64,000 bases of DNA from assembly GCA_028823855.1 (NCBI GenBank), contig JAPPFL010000036.1, positions 108,342 to 172,341 of the forward strand. The letters are read 5' to 3'. The notes beneath the pieces were generated by a model, which did no database searches, was not told the origin of the DNA, and saw nothing but the letters and a program-made list of their open reading frames with translations. This DNA is from Albidovulum sp. GTDB taxonomy: Bacteria; Pseudomonadota; Alphaproteobacteria; Rhodobacterales; Rhodobacteraceae. The translations under genes and the position numbers were made by a program. This document shows, one piece after another, positions 27,532 through 36,718 of the stretch. The stretch's first letter is position 1. Each line of letters starts with the position of its first letter.

Positions 27532-28437
27532 ATGCGCACAAATATGATATCATGGGCGGTTCTGTTTTCGCTAGGCGCGATATGGGGCCTGGCGATGCCC
27601 ATAATGCGTATCGCCGTGTCCACCGGACATCAGCAGCTAGGCCTGATTTTCTGGCAATCGTTGATTAGCTGCGCCGCGTTGGGAATATTTTTGCTGGTCA
27701 ATGGCGGATTTCGCGGACTCAACCGGCGCAGGCTCGCGACCAGTGCAATTATATCATTTGTAGGCACTATTCTTCCCGGATTTTGCGCGTATAAAGCGGC
27801 GTATCATCTTCCCGCGGGCGTGATGTCGATCATAATTTCGCTGGTACCGATGACGACTTTGCCGATTGCGCTCTTGATCGGCCTGGAGAAATTTCAGACT
27901 ACCCGTATGCTCGGAATAATTTTCGGAGCGATCGCAATCTTCCTTTTGCTTGGACCCGACGCCAGTTTGCCCGATCCAAGCGCCGCGATTTTTGTTCTCG
28001 TTGCCGCCGGAGCGTCGATCTTTTACGGGATTGAAGCAAATTTCGTAGCCAAATTCGGTACCGCTGGACTTGGTCCGGTAGAGATTTTGTTCTGGGCATC
28101 TTTGATAGGAGCCGCGGTATGCGGCCCGCTCGCCCTGATTTCCGGGCAATGGGTGGATCTCACAGTCGCCTGGGGCGCGCCGGAATTCGCGTTGTTGACG
28201 CTGGCGATCATGCATGCGTTCGGGTACTCCTCCTACGTTTGGCTAGTCGGTTACGCGGGCTCGGTTTTCTCGACGCAAGTTGCCTATTTGGTAACTTTGT
28301 TCGGCGTATTTTGGTCGATCGTCTTGCTGCAGGAGCATTATTCGGGTTGGATTTGGGCTGCACTTGCGTTTATGGTGGTCGGACTCTTCCTCGTCAGGCC
28401 GAAGCGGTCCCAATCGGCCGCCATGGCGACACGGTGA
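27532..28437 (+). CDS. EamA/DMT-family transporter
   Basis: Drug/metabolite-type exporter, 301 residues, with ten hydrophobic segments in two EamA repeats. The first repeat begins SWAVLFSLGAIWGLAMPIMR, the second about residue 150 (IFVLVAAGASIFYGIEANFVAKF). The C-terminal WIWAALAFMVVGLFL is typical. The start at ATG 27532 puts the first membrane segment immediately after a short N-terminus. The substrate is unknown. It is divergent from the amine cluster and could export a product or excess intermediate (inference). Confidence 0.85.
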   Translation: MRTNMISWAVLFSLGAIWGLAMPIMRIAVSTGHQQLGLIFWQSLISCAALGIFLLVNGGFRGLNRRRLATSAIISFVGTILPGFCAYKAAYHLPAGVMSIIISLVPMTTLPIALLIGLEKFQTTRMLGIIFGAIAIFLLLGPDASLPDPSAAIFVLVAAGASIFYGIEANFVAKFGTAGLGPVEILFWASLIGAAVCGPLALISGQWVDLTVAWGAPEFALLTLAIMHAFGYSSYVWLVGYAGSVFSTQVAYLVTLFGVFWSIVLLQEHYSGWIWAALAFMVVGLFLVRPKRSQSAAMATR

Positions 28438-28847
28438 ATACTCGGAGGGACAATTCCGCGACCGCTTTCAATTGAATCCGCGATGCTGGCACTGCTAGAA
28501 TGCGGGCGTGGCGACGAACTGCAACCTATCAAGCTTTCAAGAAGCGTCAACGGCTTCGGTCGCAGGTGCCGGATTTCGCCGACCGCTGCCCGGATCTCCG
28601 TTAAGGGCTCGTTTCTCTTGCGCGTTCGTCAAATGCGAAGGCGGACGCGACCTAGTATTCTACTCGCCAATTAGAGACTAGCGTGAACTGATCCGCCGAA
28701 ATCTCAGTGTGGCATGCGCTCGGCGCCGCGTCAAATGCGGTGGCTTGAGATTCAAATTTGCTGAAAGACGAGTCAATCGTCTTGAGAGTATGCGATCGAA
28801 GGCCCGATTGCCGACTTCTCGGCACAAGAATGAGAAAAGAAAAGATC
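28438..28847. other. Gene-free stretch before the class IV aminotransferase
   Basis: About 410 nt. Only short, unrelated frames are present. The aminotransferase frame is open back to 28758 but its conserved part starts later. The stretch probably contains that gene's promoter. Confidence 0.4.
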
Positions 28848-29834
28848 ATGAAATACTGCGAAGAAATTCTGGGCGTTTGCGAAGTCATGGCGAACGACCC
28901 CAGGCACAGACGAGGGGTCCACGACGACGCATTTACCGACGGTAGCGCCTTTATCATAGATCGATTCTACCCATTGTCGGAAGCGGCAGTGCCGGTGACG
29001 GACTTGGGATTCTTGCGCGCCGATGCCGCGTACGATGTCGTAACGGTAAGCCGAGGAAAGTTTTTTCGGCTTGACGACCATCAAGACCGGTTCGCCAAGT
29101 CATGCGAGCGCGTTCGATTAACCAATCCCTTCAGTCGAAGGGAGGAAGCGGACTTGCTAAGCAAGCTCGTTGCGTTGACCGGTCTCAAGGACGCTTATGT
29201 TTGGTGGTGCGTAACTCGCGGCACGTTTCCGGAAAAACCTTCCGACAGGCTAATTGCAGACAAATTCGAAAACCGTTTCTACGCGTTCGCGGTGCCTTAT
29301 ATTTTTGTCAAGGACGACGCCGAGCGAACGCGGGGGATCGATCTGTGCGTTAGCAAAAGCCGGATACGCATTCCTCCCCGCGCAGTCGATCCTAGAGCGA
29401 AAAACTTTTGCTCGCTTGATTTGGCCATGTCGCTCTTCGAAGCTGGCGACAGAGGCTCGGATTGGAGTATCCTTGCCGGCAACGGGGGATTTCTAACTGA
29501 AGCTCCCAGCTGCAATATTTTTCTCGTCAGGGATGGAGTTGCCAGAACTCCCGAAACCGGAGTTCTCGAAGGAATCACTCGCGCAACAGCCTTGGAGCTT
29601 TGCGCTGAGCTAGGCTTGGAAGCTCGCACCGCTTCATTGAAAACCGAGGATCTGACCCGAGCCGATGAAGCATTTTTGACATCGAGCGCAGGAGGAATAA
29701 TTCCAGTGGTATCAGTGGATGGAATACCCTTGCGCGGATGCGACGGCCCCGGGCCGGTTTCGCGTAAACTCCACAATCTCTATTGGAGAAAAAGATGGTC
29801 TGGGTGGCGCGGTAAACAAGTTCGCTACGCTTAA
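28848..29834 (+). CDS. Class IV aminotransferase (branched-chain/D-amino acid type)
   Basis: PLP enzyme of fold type IV, 328 residues from ATG 28848 (an ATG at 28830 is an alternative). Features: DLGFLRADAAYDVV, which begins the conserved N-domain; the catalytic lysine in RAKNFCSLDLAM; NGGFLTEAPSCNIF; GVLEGITRATALEL; and the cofactor loop TSSAGGIIPV. The family includes branched-chain aminotransferases, D-alanine aminotransferase, aminodeoxychorismate lyase and R-selective amine transaminases. The sequence alone does not choose among them. No biosynthetic neighbours are present, so a catabolic role beside the amine cluster is plausible. Confidence 0.87.
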   Translation: MKYCEEILGVCEVMANDPRHRRGVHDDAFTDGSAFIIDRFYPLSEAAVPVTDLGFLRADAAYDVVTVSRGKFFRLDDHQDRFAKSCERVRLTNPFSRREEADLLSKLVALTGLKDAYVWWCVTRGTFPEKPSDRLIADKFENRFYAFAVPYIFVKDDAERTRGIDLCVSKSRIRIPPRAVDPRAKNFCSLDLAMSLFEAGDRGSDWSILAGNGGFLTEAPSCNIFLVRDGVARTPETGVLEGITRATALELCAELGLEARTASLKTEDLTRADEAFLTSSAGGIIPVVSVDGIPLRGCDGPGPVSRKLHNLYWRKRWSGWRGKQVRYA

Positions 29835-30222
29835 ACAGGCGATTCGACCGATGATTGCCCAAATGGCAAGGCCGTCTAAATTTGCCCTGCTTTGGTTCCA
29901 TTCGCGGTACTTGACGTTGTTAACCAAACCGAGGGATTTTGCTTTCGCCGAAACCGCGGCCGGCTCCCTACTTCGAAAGTCCGGCCAGAGATTCACGCCG
30001 CAAGCGAAGACATTTGGAATGGAAAGGATTTGATTGATTCAATTCACGCCGGATTGCGACGACCGAAGGTCGCCCGAATACGGCCCGCCGATGCAACGGA
30101 ATCGCAGCCTCCGGAAACTAGGCTGCTGAGCCATGCAAGCGGTTCGGTCCAGCACCTCCCTCGCGCCGCTCGGATACCTGCAACGTGCCGGATTTCGAAA
30201 ATATTCAATGGGATGCGCGTTT
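29835..30222. other. Convergent gene-free stretch
   Basis: About 390 nt between the rightward aminotransferase and a leftward SnoaL-like gene. No family-like frame and no strong terminator hairpin is visible on either strand. Confidence 0.4.
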
Positions 30223-31224
30223 TCAGGTCCTGTTGATTTTCTTCAATCGAGCCAAAATATCGACGCCTTGCTGAAAGTAGAAGTAAAGCAAGTCGATAAA
30301 AATCCAATTTTCAGCGAGGAAGTCGCCTTCTCTCCGATAAATGTCGACAACACGCATATCGGCGGTTTTGCCCGTCGCGGGAAAGCCCATGAATCCGCCC
30401 GATGGCAGCATCGTTAGGTTGGGCCACCCGAAAAATCCGCCGTAGACGCCTTCCGAGAACCGGCAAACGTGGCCATTGAACACGATATTTTGCAGCCCGG
30501 CTCTAAAGGGTCCCTGATGCTGTTCCTGATAGCGCTTGATCGTGTACGCGGCTCCTATTCCGGTCGGACCGAACCAAATCATGTCGTCATGCCACGTTTC
30601 CGCGAGTTCGCCTTGCGGCGATTCCATCCCCGACGAAGTCAAGTCATTGATCATGCGATGGATCAGGTCCATGGTCTTGCCCGTGTCGTCCGGATTTTGA
30701 AAGCCGTAGAGCAAGCCGTCGTGAGTTTTCGGTCCGGGAGTAAGAAACCAGGCGCCAGTCTCGACCGGGAAGGGATTGACGCCTGCCTGCCTCATGACGC
30801 TGGGGATGTCGCAGAATAATGCAGTTTGCGCGATTTTGCCCGACTTGACTTGGTGGAATTCAACAAAGCGCAAGAAGGCCATTTTTCCCGTGGACGGAAT
30901 ACCGAGCCAATTTTCATCGAATAGCCCGAGCAAATGACCCATGCAGCAGACCCATTCCCCACCGACATCGTCGATTACGTTGTTGCCGGCCATAAATACG
31001 TCCGGCCTTCTTTGGATCGACGAAAAGGCCTGGCGGAACGGCCTCCAGAAAAGGTTTCCCACTTCGCGAGGATCGCTTAGTTCATTGAACGGATGCATGC
31101 CTCGCCAAAAATAGTCGCCTGTGGCATACGATTGGATTGTGTCGGCAAGCTCATCCGGCGCAGCGGCATCGAGTTCGGCGTAGTAGTTTTGCACGAGCTT
31201 CTTAATTTCCTGGAAGTTCGTCAT
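30223..31224 (-). CDS. Tandem SnoaL/NTF2-like protein A
   Basis: A 333-residue protein made of two SnoaL-like (polyketide cyclase/ester cyclase, NTF2 fold) units. The first is at about 1-150 (VQNYYAELDAA... GKMAFLRFVEFHQVKSGKI). The second is at about 175-325 (WHDDMIWFGPTGIGA, GFMGFPATGKTADMRVVDIYR, ENWIFIDLLYF). The FPATGK loop and the Trp/His/Asp pocket pattern are shared with the single-domain gene at 36.1 kb. Start ATG 31224 after AAGGAA. Such folds act as cyclases, isomerases, hydratases or simply ligand-binding proteins; the reaction here is unknown. It is divergent from the next tandem SnoaL gene. Confidence 0.8.
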   Translation of the reverse strand: MTNFQEIKKLVQNYYAELDAAAPDELADTIQSYATGDYFWRGMHPFNELSDPREVGNLFWRPFRQAFSSIQRRPDVFMAGNNVIDDVGGEWVCCMGHLLGLFDENWLGIPSTGKMAFLRFVEFHQVKSGKIAQTALFCDIPSVMRQAGVNPFPVETGAWFLTPGPKTHDGLLYGFQNPDDTGKTMDLIHRMINDLTSSGMESPQGELAETWHDDMIWFGPTGIGAAYTIKRYQEQHQGPFRAGLQNIVFNGHVCRFSEGVYGGFFGWPNLTMLPSGGFMGFPATGKTADMRVVDIYRREGDFLAENWIFIDLLYFYFQQGVDILARLKKINRT

Positions 31225-31672
31225 GAGAATTGCGTTCCTTCTGTTGCAGCTACCGAATAAATGGCTTTTCGAAGTCAACGGAGATTATTTGGCAAAGTTC
31301 GCGGCACGGCTATTTGATCATGTGCGAGCCGAAGGCAATAGAGTCTACTCCGTTTTGCCCGAAAACTGATCAATCAGGTACGCATTCGGGTGTATCAATT
31401 CAGGCTCGCCCGGCGCCAGAAGCCTAAATTCTGTAAAATTCCGAGCAACGCATAGAATCGCGGACATGTTTCACTCGACCTTCGCCAGAATAATGCTTGC
31501 CTGAATGCGATTCAAAATGCTATCGCTTTTTTGCAAACGTATGCATCGGCGGCAATCGTCCCATTAGTTGACCGGATAGATCCTCGTTGGGACGAAATGG
31601 CGCGCCATTCGAAACAAACGCTTATTCGGGGCGCAGACCCTCGCGGATTAGCTATTCGGACGGAAACTTTCC
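31225..31672. other. Divergent control region between two SnoaL-like genes
   Basis: About 450 nt with no supported gene. The position makes it the shared promoter region for the leftward SnoaL gene and the rightward SnoaL-importer operon. I see no regulator gene close by. Confidence 0.4.
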
Positions 31673-32875
31673 ATGGCTGACATTCGATTGACGCAAAGCA
31701 ATAGTTCATTGCCCCAGAAAGCCGGCGATCACGACAGCGAAACAGCGCAAAGATTCGAACCATTGCGCCCCGATCATATGCCGAAAAATTTTTCGATTTC
31801 GCTCGATGCCTACCGCAAAGGCGGCACCGATCGATTTATGGCGAGTGGACCGGTTGGCCACCGCCGGCATCCAATGAGCGGCTTTGAAGAAACCTACACT
31901 GACATCATAGACTATATCGTTCGAATTACGCATCGGATCTGGGAAGAAAAAAACATTGGCTACATTTACGACACCTACAGCCACGATTGCCGGGTATGGG
32001 ACGATGTCGGATTGCAGTACGGACGGGACAAAATCGTAGCGGACACCGTCCACACCAACAACGCGTTTCCGGATATTAGGCTGGTCGCGGACGAGGTGAT
32101 TTGGGCGGGCGACGAAAATGTCGGATTCCACACGTCGCATCGAACCATGATCCTCGGAACCAACACCGGATTCAGCCGTTTCGGCGCGCCGACCGGCAAG
32201 GCGGTTCGACTGTTCTGCATTGCAAATTGCGTATCGCGACACAATGAAATCTACTTGGAGCATGTGCAATACGACACTGCAGGCATGCTGAAGCAGCTTG
32301 GACTGGATGTCGTGGAATGCGCGAAGCAAGCCGCAGCAAGTTCAGGCGGCGAACCTGTGGCTCCGAATTTCATGGCGAGCGAACCCGCGAGGCTTTCCGG
32401 GCAGGGCAAACCGGGAACCCTGAAAATTCCCGACGATGTCGAAGACATCGCCGAATTCGTCAAATCCATATTCCATGCAATTTGGAACCGCCGCGATCTG
32501 TCGGTTCTTGACCGCCTTTACGCGCCGTCGGTTGTCATGGAGGGGCCGACCGGTCGAGTCTACCGCGGCGTTGGGCAAATCAAGTCGTTTACGCTGTCGA
32601 TGCTCGCGATGTTTCCGAACCTCGCCATGCAGGTCGAGGACATATACTGGATGGGCAATCCGAAAGACGGATACCTGGTGTCCGCTCGCTGGGGCGCGGC
32701 GGGCTCCCACAGGGGCAATGGGCCCTATGGACCGCCGACCGGCCGCGAGACATATGTTTGGGGAATTACGCAATGGCAGATCAAGAATGACAGGGTCCAA
32801 AGGGAGTGGACCATGTTCAACGAATTCGGAATTCTGATGCAAATCCTAGGAAAGGCGGCTTCGGGATCCGGATAA
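31673..32875 (+). CDS. Tandem SnoaL/NTF2-like protein B
   Basis: A 400-residue protein with a polar N-terminal extension (about 1-70) and two SnoaL-like units. The first is at about 75-210 (GYIYDTYSHDCRVWDDVGLQYGRDKI in part, SRFGAPTGKAVRLFCIANCV). The second is at about 255-395 (LYAPSVVMEGPTGRVYRG, GNGPYGPPTGRETYVWGITQW, REWTMFNEF). Both keep the P(A/P)TG(K/R) loop seen in its neighbours. No signal peptide is visible, so it is probably cytosolic. It heads the rightward operon with an ABC importer, 24 nt before the binding-protein gene, which suggests action on the imported compound (inference). Confidence 0.8.
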   Translation: MADIRLTQSNSSLPQKAGDHDSETAQRFEPLRPDHMPKNFSISLDAYRKGGTDRFMASGPVGHRRHPMSGFEETYTDIIDYIVRITHRIWEEKNIGYIYDTYSHDCRVWDDVGLQYGRDKIVADTVHTNNAFPDIRLVADEVIWAGDENVGFHTSHRTMILGTNTGFSRFGAPTGKAVRLFCIANCVSRHNEIYLEHVQYDTAGMLKQLGLDVVECAKQAAASSGGEPVAPNFMASEPARLSGQGKPGTLKIPDDVEDIAEFVKSIFHAIWNRRDLSVLDRLYAPSVVMEGPTGRVYRGVGQIKSFTLSMLAMFPNLAMQVEDIYWMGNPKDGYLVSARWGAAGSHRGNGPYGPPTGRETYVWGITQWQIKNDRVQREWTMFNEFGILMQILGKAASGSG

Positions 32876-32899
32876 GAAAGCAAAACTGAGGAGAATGAA

Positions 32900-34144
32900 A
32901 TGAACAAACTGCAATTGCTGGCAACCGCCGCGGCCGTTGTCGCGGCGCCTTCGCTCGCCAGCGCGGAATGCGACATCGACGCAACCGGAGAAGTCAACGT
33001 GATTACCAATTTCTTCGAGACGCTTGAACTGCTCGCGAACGTCATGGAGGAATGCGAGTCCGAAGACTTGAAAATTGATGTCAAGCTGACGACCAGTCAC
33101 AAGGAAGAACGCGAACAAGCGTTTGCAGCTTCAACGTCGCCTTACGACACGTCGGCCGTTGCCAACAGCTCGATTACAATGCTGCAGGCCAAAGGCCAGC
33201 TTATGCCGCTCAACGATCTGGTCGAAAAATATCGAGACAAATACGGCATCGAGGACCAGATGCTAATTCGTTTCGGCGACGACATTGCGGCGATCGCATT
33301 TATGGCCAACGCCCAGCATTTTTTCTACCGCAAGGACCTTTTCGAAAAGCACGGGCTGGACGTGCCGGAATCGTATGACGATTTGCTTGCCGCTGCAAAG
33401 GTTCTCCAGTCGGAAGAAAGCATCGACTTTCCGTTTGGCGCCGCGTACGGCGGTCCGGGCAACTGGGAACGCGGAAACGAATTCATTAATATTCTCCTAG
33501 CCAATGGCGGAGAGCTTTTCGATCCTGTCACATCCGAACCGGTTTTCGACGGGCCGAAAGGCGTTGAATCGCTTGAGCTAATGGGCGAACTTCTGAATTA
33601 CATGTCCCCGAACGCGCTGAGCCACGATTTCGGGCACGTCAGGCAGCAGTTGCAGCAGGGCGAGATCGCCATGGCGATCCAGTGGGGCGACCAGGCAGCC
33701 ACGATGGACAACGAAAACGAAAGCATTGTCATCGGGAATGTCGGATTCGCGCCTGCGCCCGCCATGGTCGAGGGCGGACCGCCGGCGGCCACGTTCTGGT
33801 GGGATGGCTATGTGATACCGAAAAACCTCGACGGCGATCCTGAAACGACATTCCAGGTAGTCATGCATGCGACTCGCGCAGAAGTGGTCGAAAGCAACAA
33901 CGACATCACGCTATGGGTGCGGTCGAACTACGTGCCTTCCGAATATTCCAAGGCCGTTATAGACTCCGTCATGGCGAACGCACCGCCATACCCGATGAAC
34001 CCGCAATCCGAATTTGCCCACGGCGCGATCGGCAACAATATTGGCGATTTCCTGGGCGGGCTCGAAAGTGCAGAACAGTCTCTCGCGGATGCCGCCACCG
34101 ACTATCGTTCGGCCGCAGTGGATGCAGGGTTTATTTCAGAATAA
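32900..34144 (+). CDS. Carbohydrate-type ABC transporter binding protein (SBP family 1)
   Basis: Periplasmic type II binding protein of 414 residues with a clean signal peptide (about 1-22, ending SLASA). The mature protein has the family 1 layout: NVITNFFETLE, FYRKDLFEKHGLDVPESYDDLLAAAK in part, IAMAIQWGDQA and WWDGYVIPKN. Trp and acidic residues fit a sugar or polyhydroxy ligand, but the exact ligand is unknown. A GAGGAGA ribosome site precedes the ATG. The stop is followed by a 12-bp perfect hairpin. Confidence 0.88.
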   Translation: MNKLQLLATAAAVVAAPSLASAECDIDATGEVNVITNFFETLELLANVMEECESEDLKIDVKLTTSHKEEREQAFAASTSPYDTSAVANSSITMLQAKGQLMPLNDLVEKYRDKYGIEDQMLIRFGDDIAAIAFMANAQHFFYRKDLFEKHGLDVPESYDDLLAAAKVLQSEESIDFPFGAAYGGPGNWERGNEFINILLANGGELFDPVTSEPVFDGPKGVESLELMGELLNYMSPNALSHDFGHVRQQLQQGEIAMAIQWGDQAATMDNENESIVIGNVGFAPAPAMVEGGPPAATFWWDGYVIPKNLDGDPETTFQVVMHATRAEVVESNNDITLWVRSNYVPSEYSKAVIDSVMANAPPYPMNPQSEFAHGAIGNNIGDFLGGLESAEQSLADAATDYRSAAVDAGFISE

Positions 34145-34151
34145 TTTCCGC

Positions 34152-34179
34152 AGCGCTCGGAGCCTCGGCTCCGAGCGCT
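34152..34179 (+). terminator. Strong intercistronic hairpin after the binding-protein gene
   Basis: A perfect 12-bp stem (AGCGCTCGGAGC with GCTCCGAGCGCT) and a CTCG loop, 7 nt past the stop codon and 40 nt before the permease ATG. Only a short weak T stretch follows. It probably stabilises the upstream message or causes partial termination, giving more binding protein than permease. Confidence 0.75.
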
Positions 34180-34219
34180 TAATTTCAGGCGACGGAACGG
34201 CGGCGATTCGGCAAGTCGA

Positions 34220-35269
34220 ATGAAAACGAGGAGTTTTCTGGCATTTGTGGCGCCTTCCGTCGCATCCATGTTGATATTGATCGCTTTGCCGCTTGTCGGC
34301 GTCGCCTATCTTTCGCTTCATCAATCGCGCGTAAAGACCGAACTGGTCGAATTAACGACCGAAATTCCTCTTGTTGGCGGATTGACCCGAAAGCAGACGC
34401 GCGTCGTTCCCCAGTCGGTTCTCGACGAAGACGGAATGCCGATACAGATTTGGGAATATGTCGGCGGTCGAAACCTCGCGAAAGCCGGTGAATTCAAGGG
34501 TATTGCGAAAGCCATTGGTAATCCCAGAGGCGGTTCGGAAGAAAAGGGATATCTTTCGAGGCTTTATCGGGATATCACCAACTTTGAATTCTGGGCCGCT
34601 CTTGAGTTCACTCTCCTTTATACCTTTTTGACAACTCCCGCGATCCTGATTGTCGGGCTGGCCCTCGCGCTCGCCGTGAACAGCGTAAGCAAGCGTCTTC
34701 GCGGCACTCTCGTGTTTGCCACTTTGCTGCCCATGATCGTAACGCCCGTTGTGTCTTCTCTCGCGATTTACTGGCTGTTCATGGACAATGCGATAATAAC
34801 GAATTTTATCGAGTATCTTGGTTTCGGGAAGTTTTATTTTCTAGCCGACAAGATAACGATCCGGACGCTTATAATTCTATACGGCGTATGGTTCGCGGCG
34901 CCTTTTGCCTTCATCATCCTTTATGCAGGATTGCAGACGATGCCGAGGGATCCGTTGGAATCGGCCATGATCGACGGGGCCAACAAATGGCAGAGGCTCC
35001 GCTACGTTATCATACCTCATTTAGGTCCGTTGCTGACCGTTATTACGCTCATACATGTTATGGATGCCTACAGGGTGTTCGAGCCGATACTCGTTTTCAA
35101 TGCCGACGTATTTGCGAATTCGGTCCAATACCTGACCTACTTTGCTTTGGCCTTCCAAGACAATATTCACAAGGCTGCGGCATATTCCATTCTGACGATT
35201 GTCGGCGTCATCATTCTACTGATTCCCGTGCTTAGAAAAAGTTTCCGGGAATACAGGATCAAAACATGA
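34220..35269 (+). CDS. ABC transporter permease (MalF type)
   Basis: Inner-membrane permease of 349 residues. The first membrane segment (about 7-32) is followed by a periplasmic insert of about 100 residues, as in MalF-like subunits, then five further segments. The cytoplasmic EAA loop is ESAMIDGANKWQRLRYVIIPHLGP. The stop overlaps the next gene's ATG (ATGA), so the two permeases are coupled. No ATPase gene accompanies this importer in the window. Confidence 0.9.
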   Translation: MKTRSFLAFVAPSVASMLILIALPLVGVAYLSLHQSRVKTELVELTTEIPLVGGLTRKQTRVVPQSVLDEDGMPIQIWEYVGGRNLAKAGEFKGIAKAIGNPRGGSEEKGYLSRLYRDITNFEFWAALEFTLLYTFLTTPAILIVGLALALAVNSVSKRLRGTLVFATLLPMIVTPVVSSLAIYWLFMDNAIITNFIEYLGFGKFYFLADKITIRTLIILYGVWFAAPFAFIILYAGLQTMPRDPLESAMIDGANKWQRLRYVIIPHLGPLLTVITLIHVMDAYRVFEPILVFNADVFANSVQYLTYFALAFQDNIHKAAAYSILTIVGVIILLIPVLRKSFREYRIKT

Positions 35270-36102
35270 AAACCCGCAGCTCGCTGCTTTTTCAAAGCCT
35301 GACCGGGACGGGCTTGACGGCATGGGTCGTAATCGCCGTCTTTCCGTTTTTCTGGATGTTCCTAATTTCCTTCCGAGCGCCGGTTGATGCGTTTTCGTCG
35401 ACTCCGACTTTCTTCGCACCGATGTCGCTGGAAAATTTCCGCCATATCTGGATAGAAGACGGCTTCTGGCGATTTGCAATCAATACGACGATTGTAACGG
35501 TTGCGACGATTGCCATCTCTCTTACGATAGGGTGCCTTGCAGGATACGCGCTCGCTCGATACCGCGGATCGCTTGGCTTCTGGCTTCTGGTTGCCGCCTT
35601 GGTATTCAGAGCGCTGCCGCACGTCGTTCTGTTGACTGCTTACAAGCCGGCATTCTACGAGCTCGGGATTTGGAGCCGGTACGAAACTCTTATTGTCGTT
35701 CTGGTCGCGATCAACCAGCCGTTTACGATTTGGATGCTTCGGGCGTTCTTCATAAGCATACCGCGAGAATTGGACGAAGCGGCATTGATTGACGGCTGTT
35801 CAAGGTGGAAGGCTTTTCGCCTCGTAATCGTGCCGGTAATGTGGCCCGGCGTCATCACCGCAGGCCTCTTTTCATTCCTTTTGGCCTACAACGATTTTCT
35901 GATAGCAAGCCAGCTCATGAATGGCGAAATGACCACCATGACCGCATCGCTCGGGAACTACATGGGCCAGAACAAGAGCATGGAACGGCTAATGCACGGC
36001 ATTGCCGGAGCCGTTTCCGTAACAATTCCGATCATATTATTGATTTTCATTTTTCAGCGCCAGATCGTAGCCGGAATGACCGCAGGCGCAGTCAAAGGAT
36101 AA
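35266..36102 (+). CDS. ABC transporter permease (MalG type)
   Basis: Second permease, 278 residues, with six membrane segments. The EAA loop is ELDEAALIDGCSRWKAFRLVIVPVMWPG, and the first segment is WVVIAVFPFFWMFLISF. It pairs with the MalF-type permease. A SnoaL-like gene follows after 12 nt, so the operon continues past the importer without the usual MalK-type ATPase. Confidence 0.92.
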   Translation: MKTRSSLLFQSLTGTGLTAWVVIAVFPFFWMFLISFRAPVDAFSSTPTFFAPMSLENFRHIWIEDGFWRFAINTTIVTVATIAISLTIGCLAGYALARYRGSLGFWLLVAALVFRALPHVVLLTAYKPAFYELGIWSRYETLIVVLVAINQPFTIWMLRAFFISIPRELDEAALIDGCSRWKAFRLVIVPVMWPGVITAGLFSFLLAYNDFLIASQLMNGEMTTMTASLGNYMGQNKSMERLMHGIAGAVSVTIPIILLIFIFQRQIVAGMTAGAVKG

Positions 36103-36114
36103 AGGAAACGCGAA

Positions 36115-36558
36115 ATGTCGGCAGAACGAAATTTAAGGCTTGTTCAAAGAATGTACGAGGCATTGAATAGGCAGGACATCGACGCTCACGACGAATACTG
36201 GCACGAGGACATGGTTTGGCATGGACCGCCGGGATTCGGATCCATTCACGGTCTGGAAGGATTCAAGAACGAAGTGCTTCGCCCGTTCTACAAGGCGTTT
36301 CCCGACTATTTCGCAAAGAACGATATAGAATTTGCCGACGAAAAATGGGTTGCGGCTACTGGATTCGTAACCGGCACTCAGATGGGCCCGTATCTGGGTT
36401 TTCCCGCAACGGGCAAAAAAATGCGCATGCGGTTCTCGGATTTTTGGTCGGTCAGGAACGGAAAACTCAGCGAAAACTGGGTCATGATCGACCATGTCGA
36501 TGTTTTTAGGCAGCTGGGATTCGACATGATGGAGAATTTGCCGGGGCCGCGCGGATAA
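36115..36558 (+). CDS. SnoaL-like protein C (single domain)
   Basis: A single SnoaL/NTF2-fold unit, 147 residues. It opens with LRLVQRMYEALNRQDIDAHDEYWHEDMVWHGPPGFG (cited in parts) and contains GFPATGKKMRMRFSDFW and SENWVMIDHVDV. The His/Asp pair in HEDMVWHGP and the FPATGK loop match the second unit of protein A closely enough to call them paralogues. AAAGGAAA precedes the ATG. It sits 12 nt after the MalG-type permease. The reaction is unknown; ester cyclase, isomerase or dehydratase activity are all possible for the fold. Confidence 0.83.
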   Translation: MSAERNLRLVQRMYEALNRQDIDAHDEYWHEDMVWHGPPGFGSIHGLEGFKNEVLRPFYKAFPDYFAKNDIEFADEKWVAATGFVTGTQMGPYLGFPATGKKMRMRFSDFWSVRNGKLSENWVMIDHVDVFRQLGFDMMENLPGPRG

Positions 36559-36718
36559 GCGAAATTGATCGTCCGGGCGAAATCGAGATACATCATTCGT
36601 TCCAATAGAGCATTGATTCGCCGCCTTAATCCCTTTGTCTGCCGCTAGATGCGCTAGGCAGGTCGCGGAAGGCCGTAGTTTTGCAAATTGGAGAAATACT
36701 GGACGAATGGTTTAGGCG

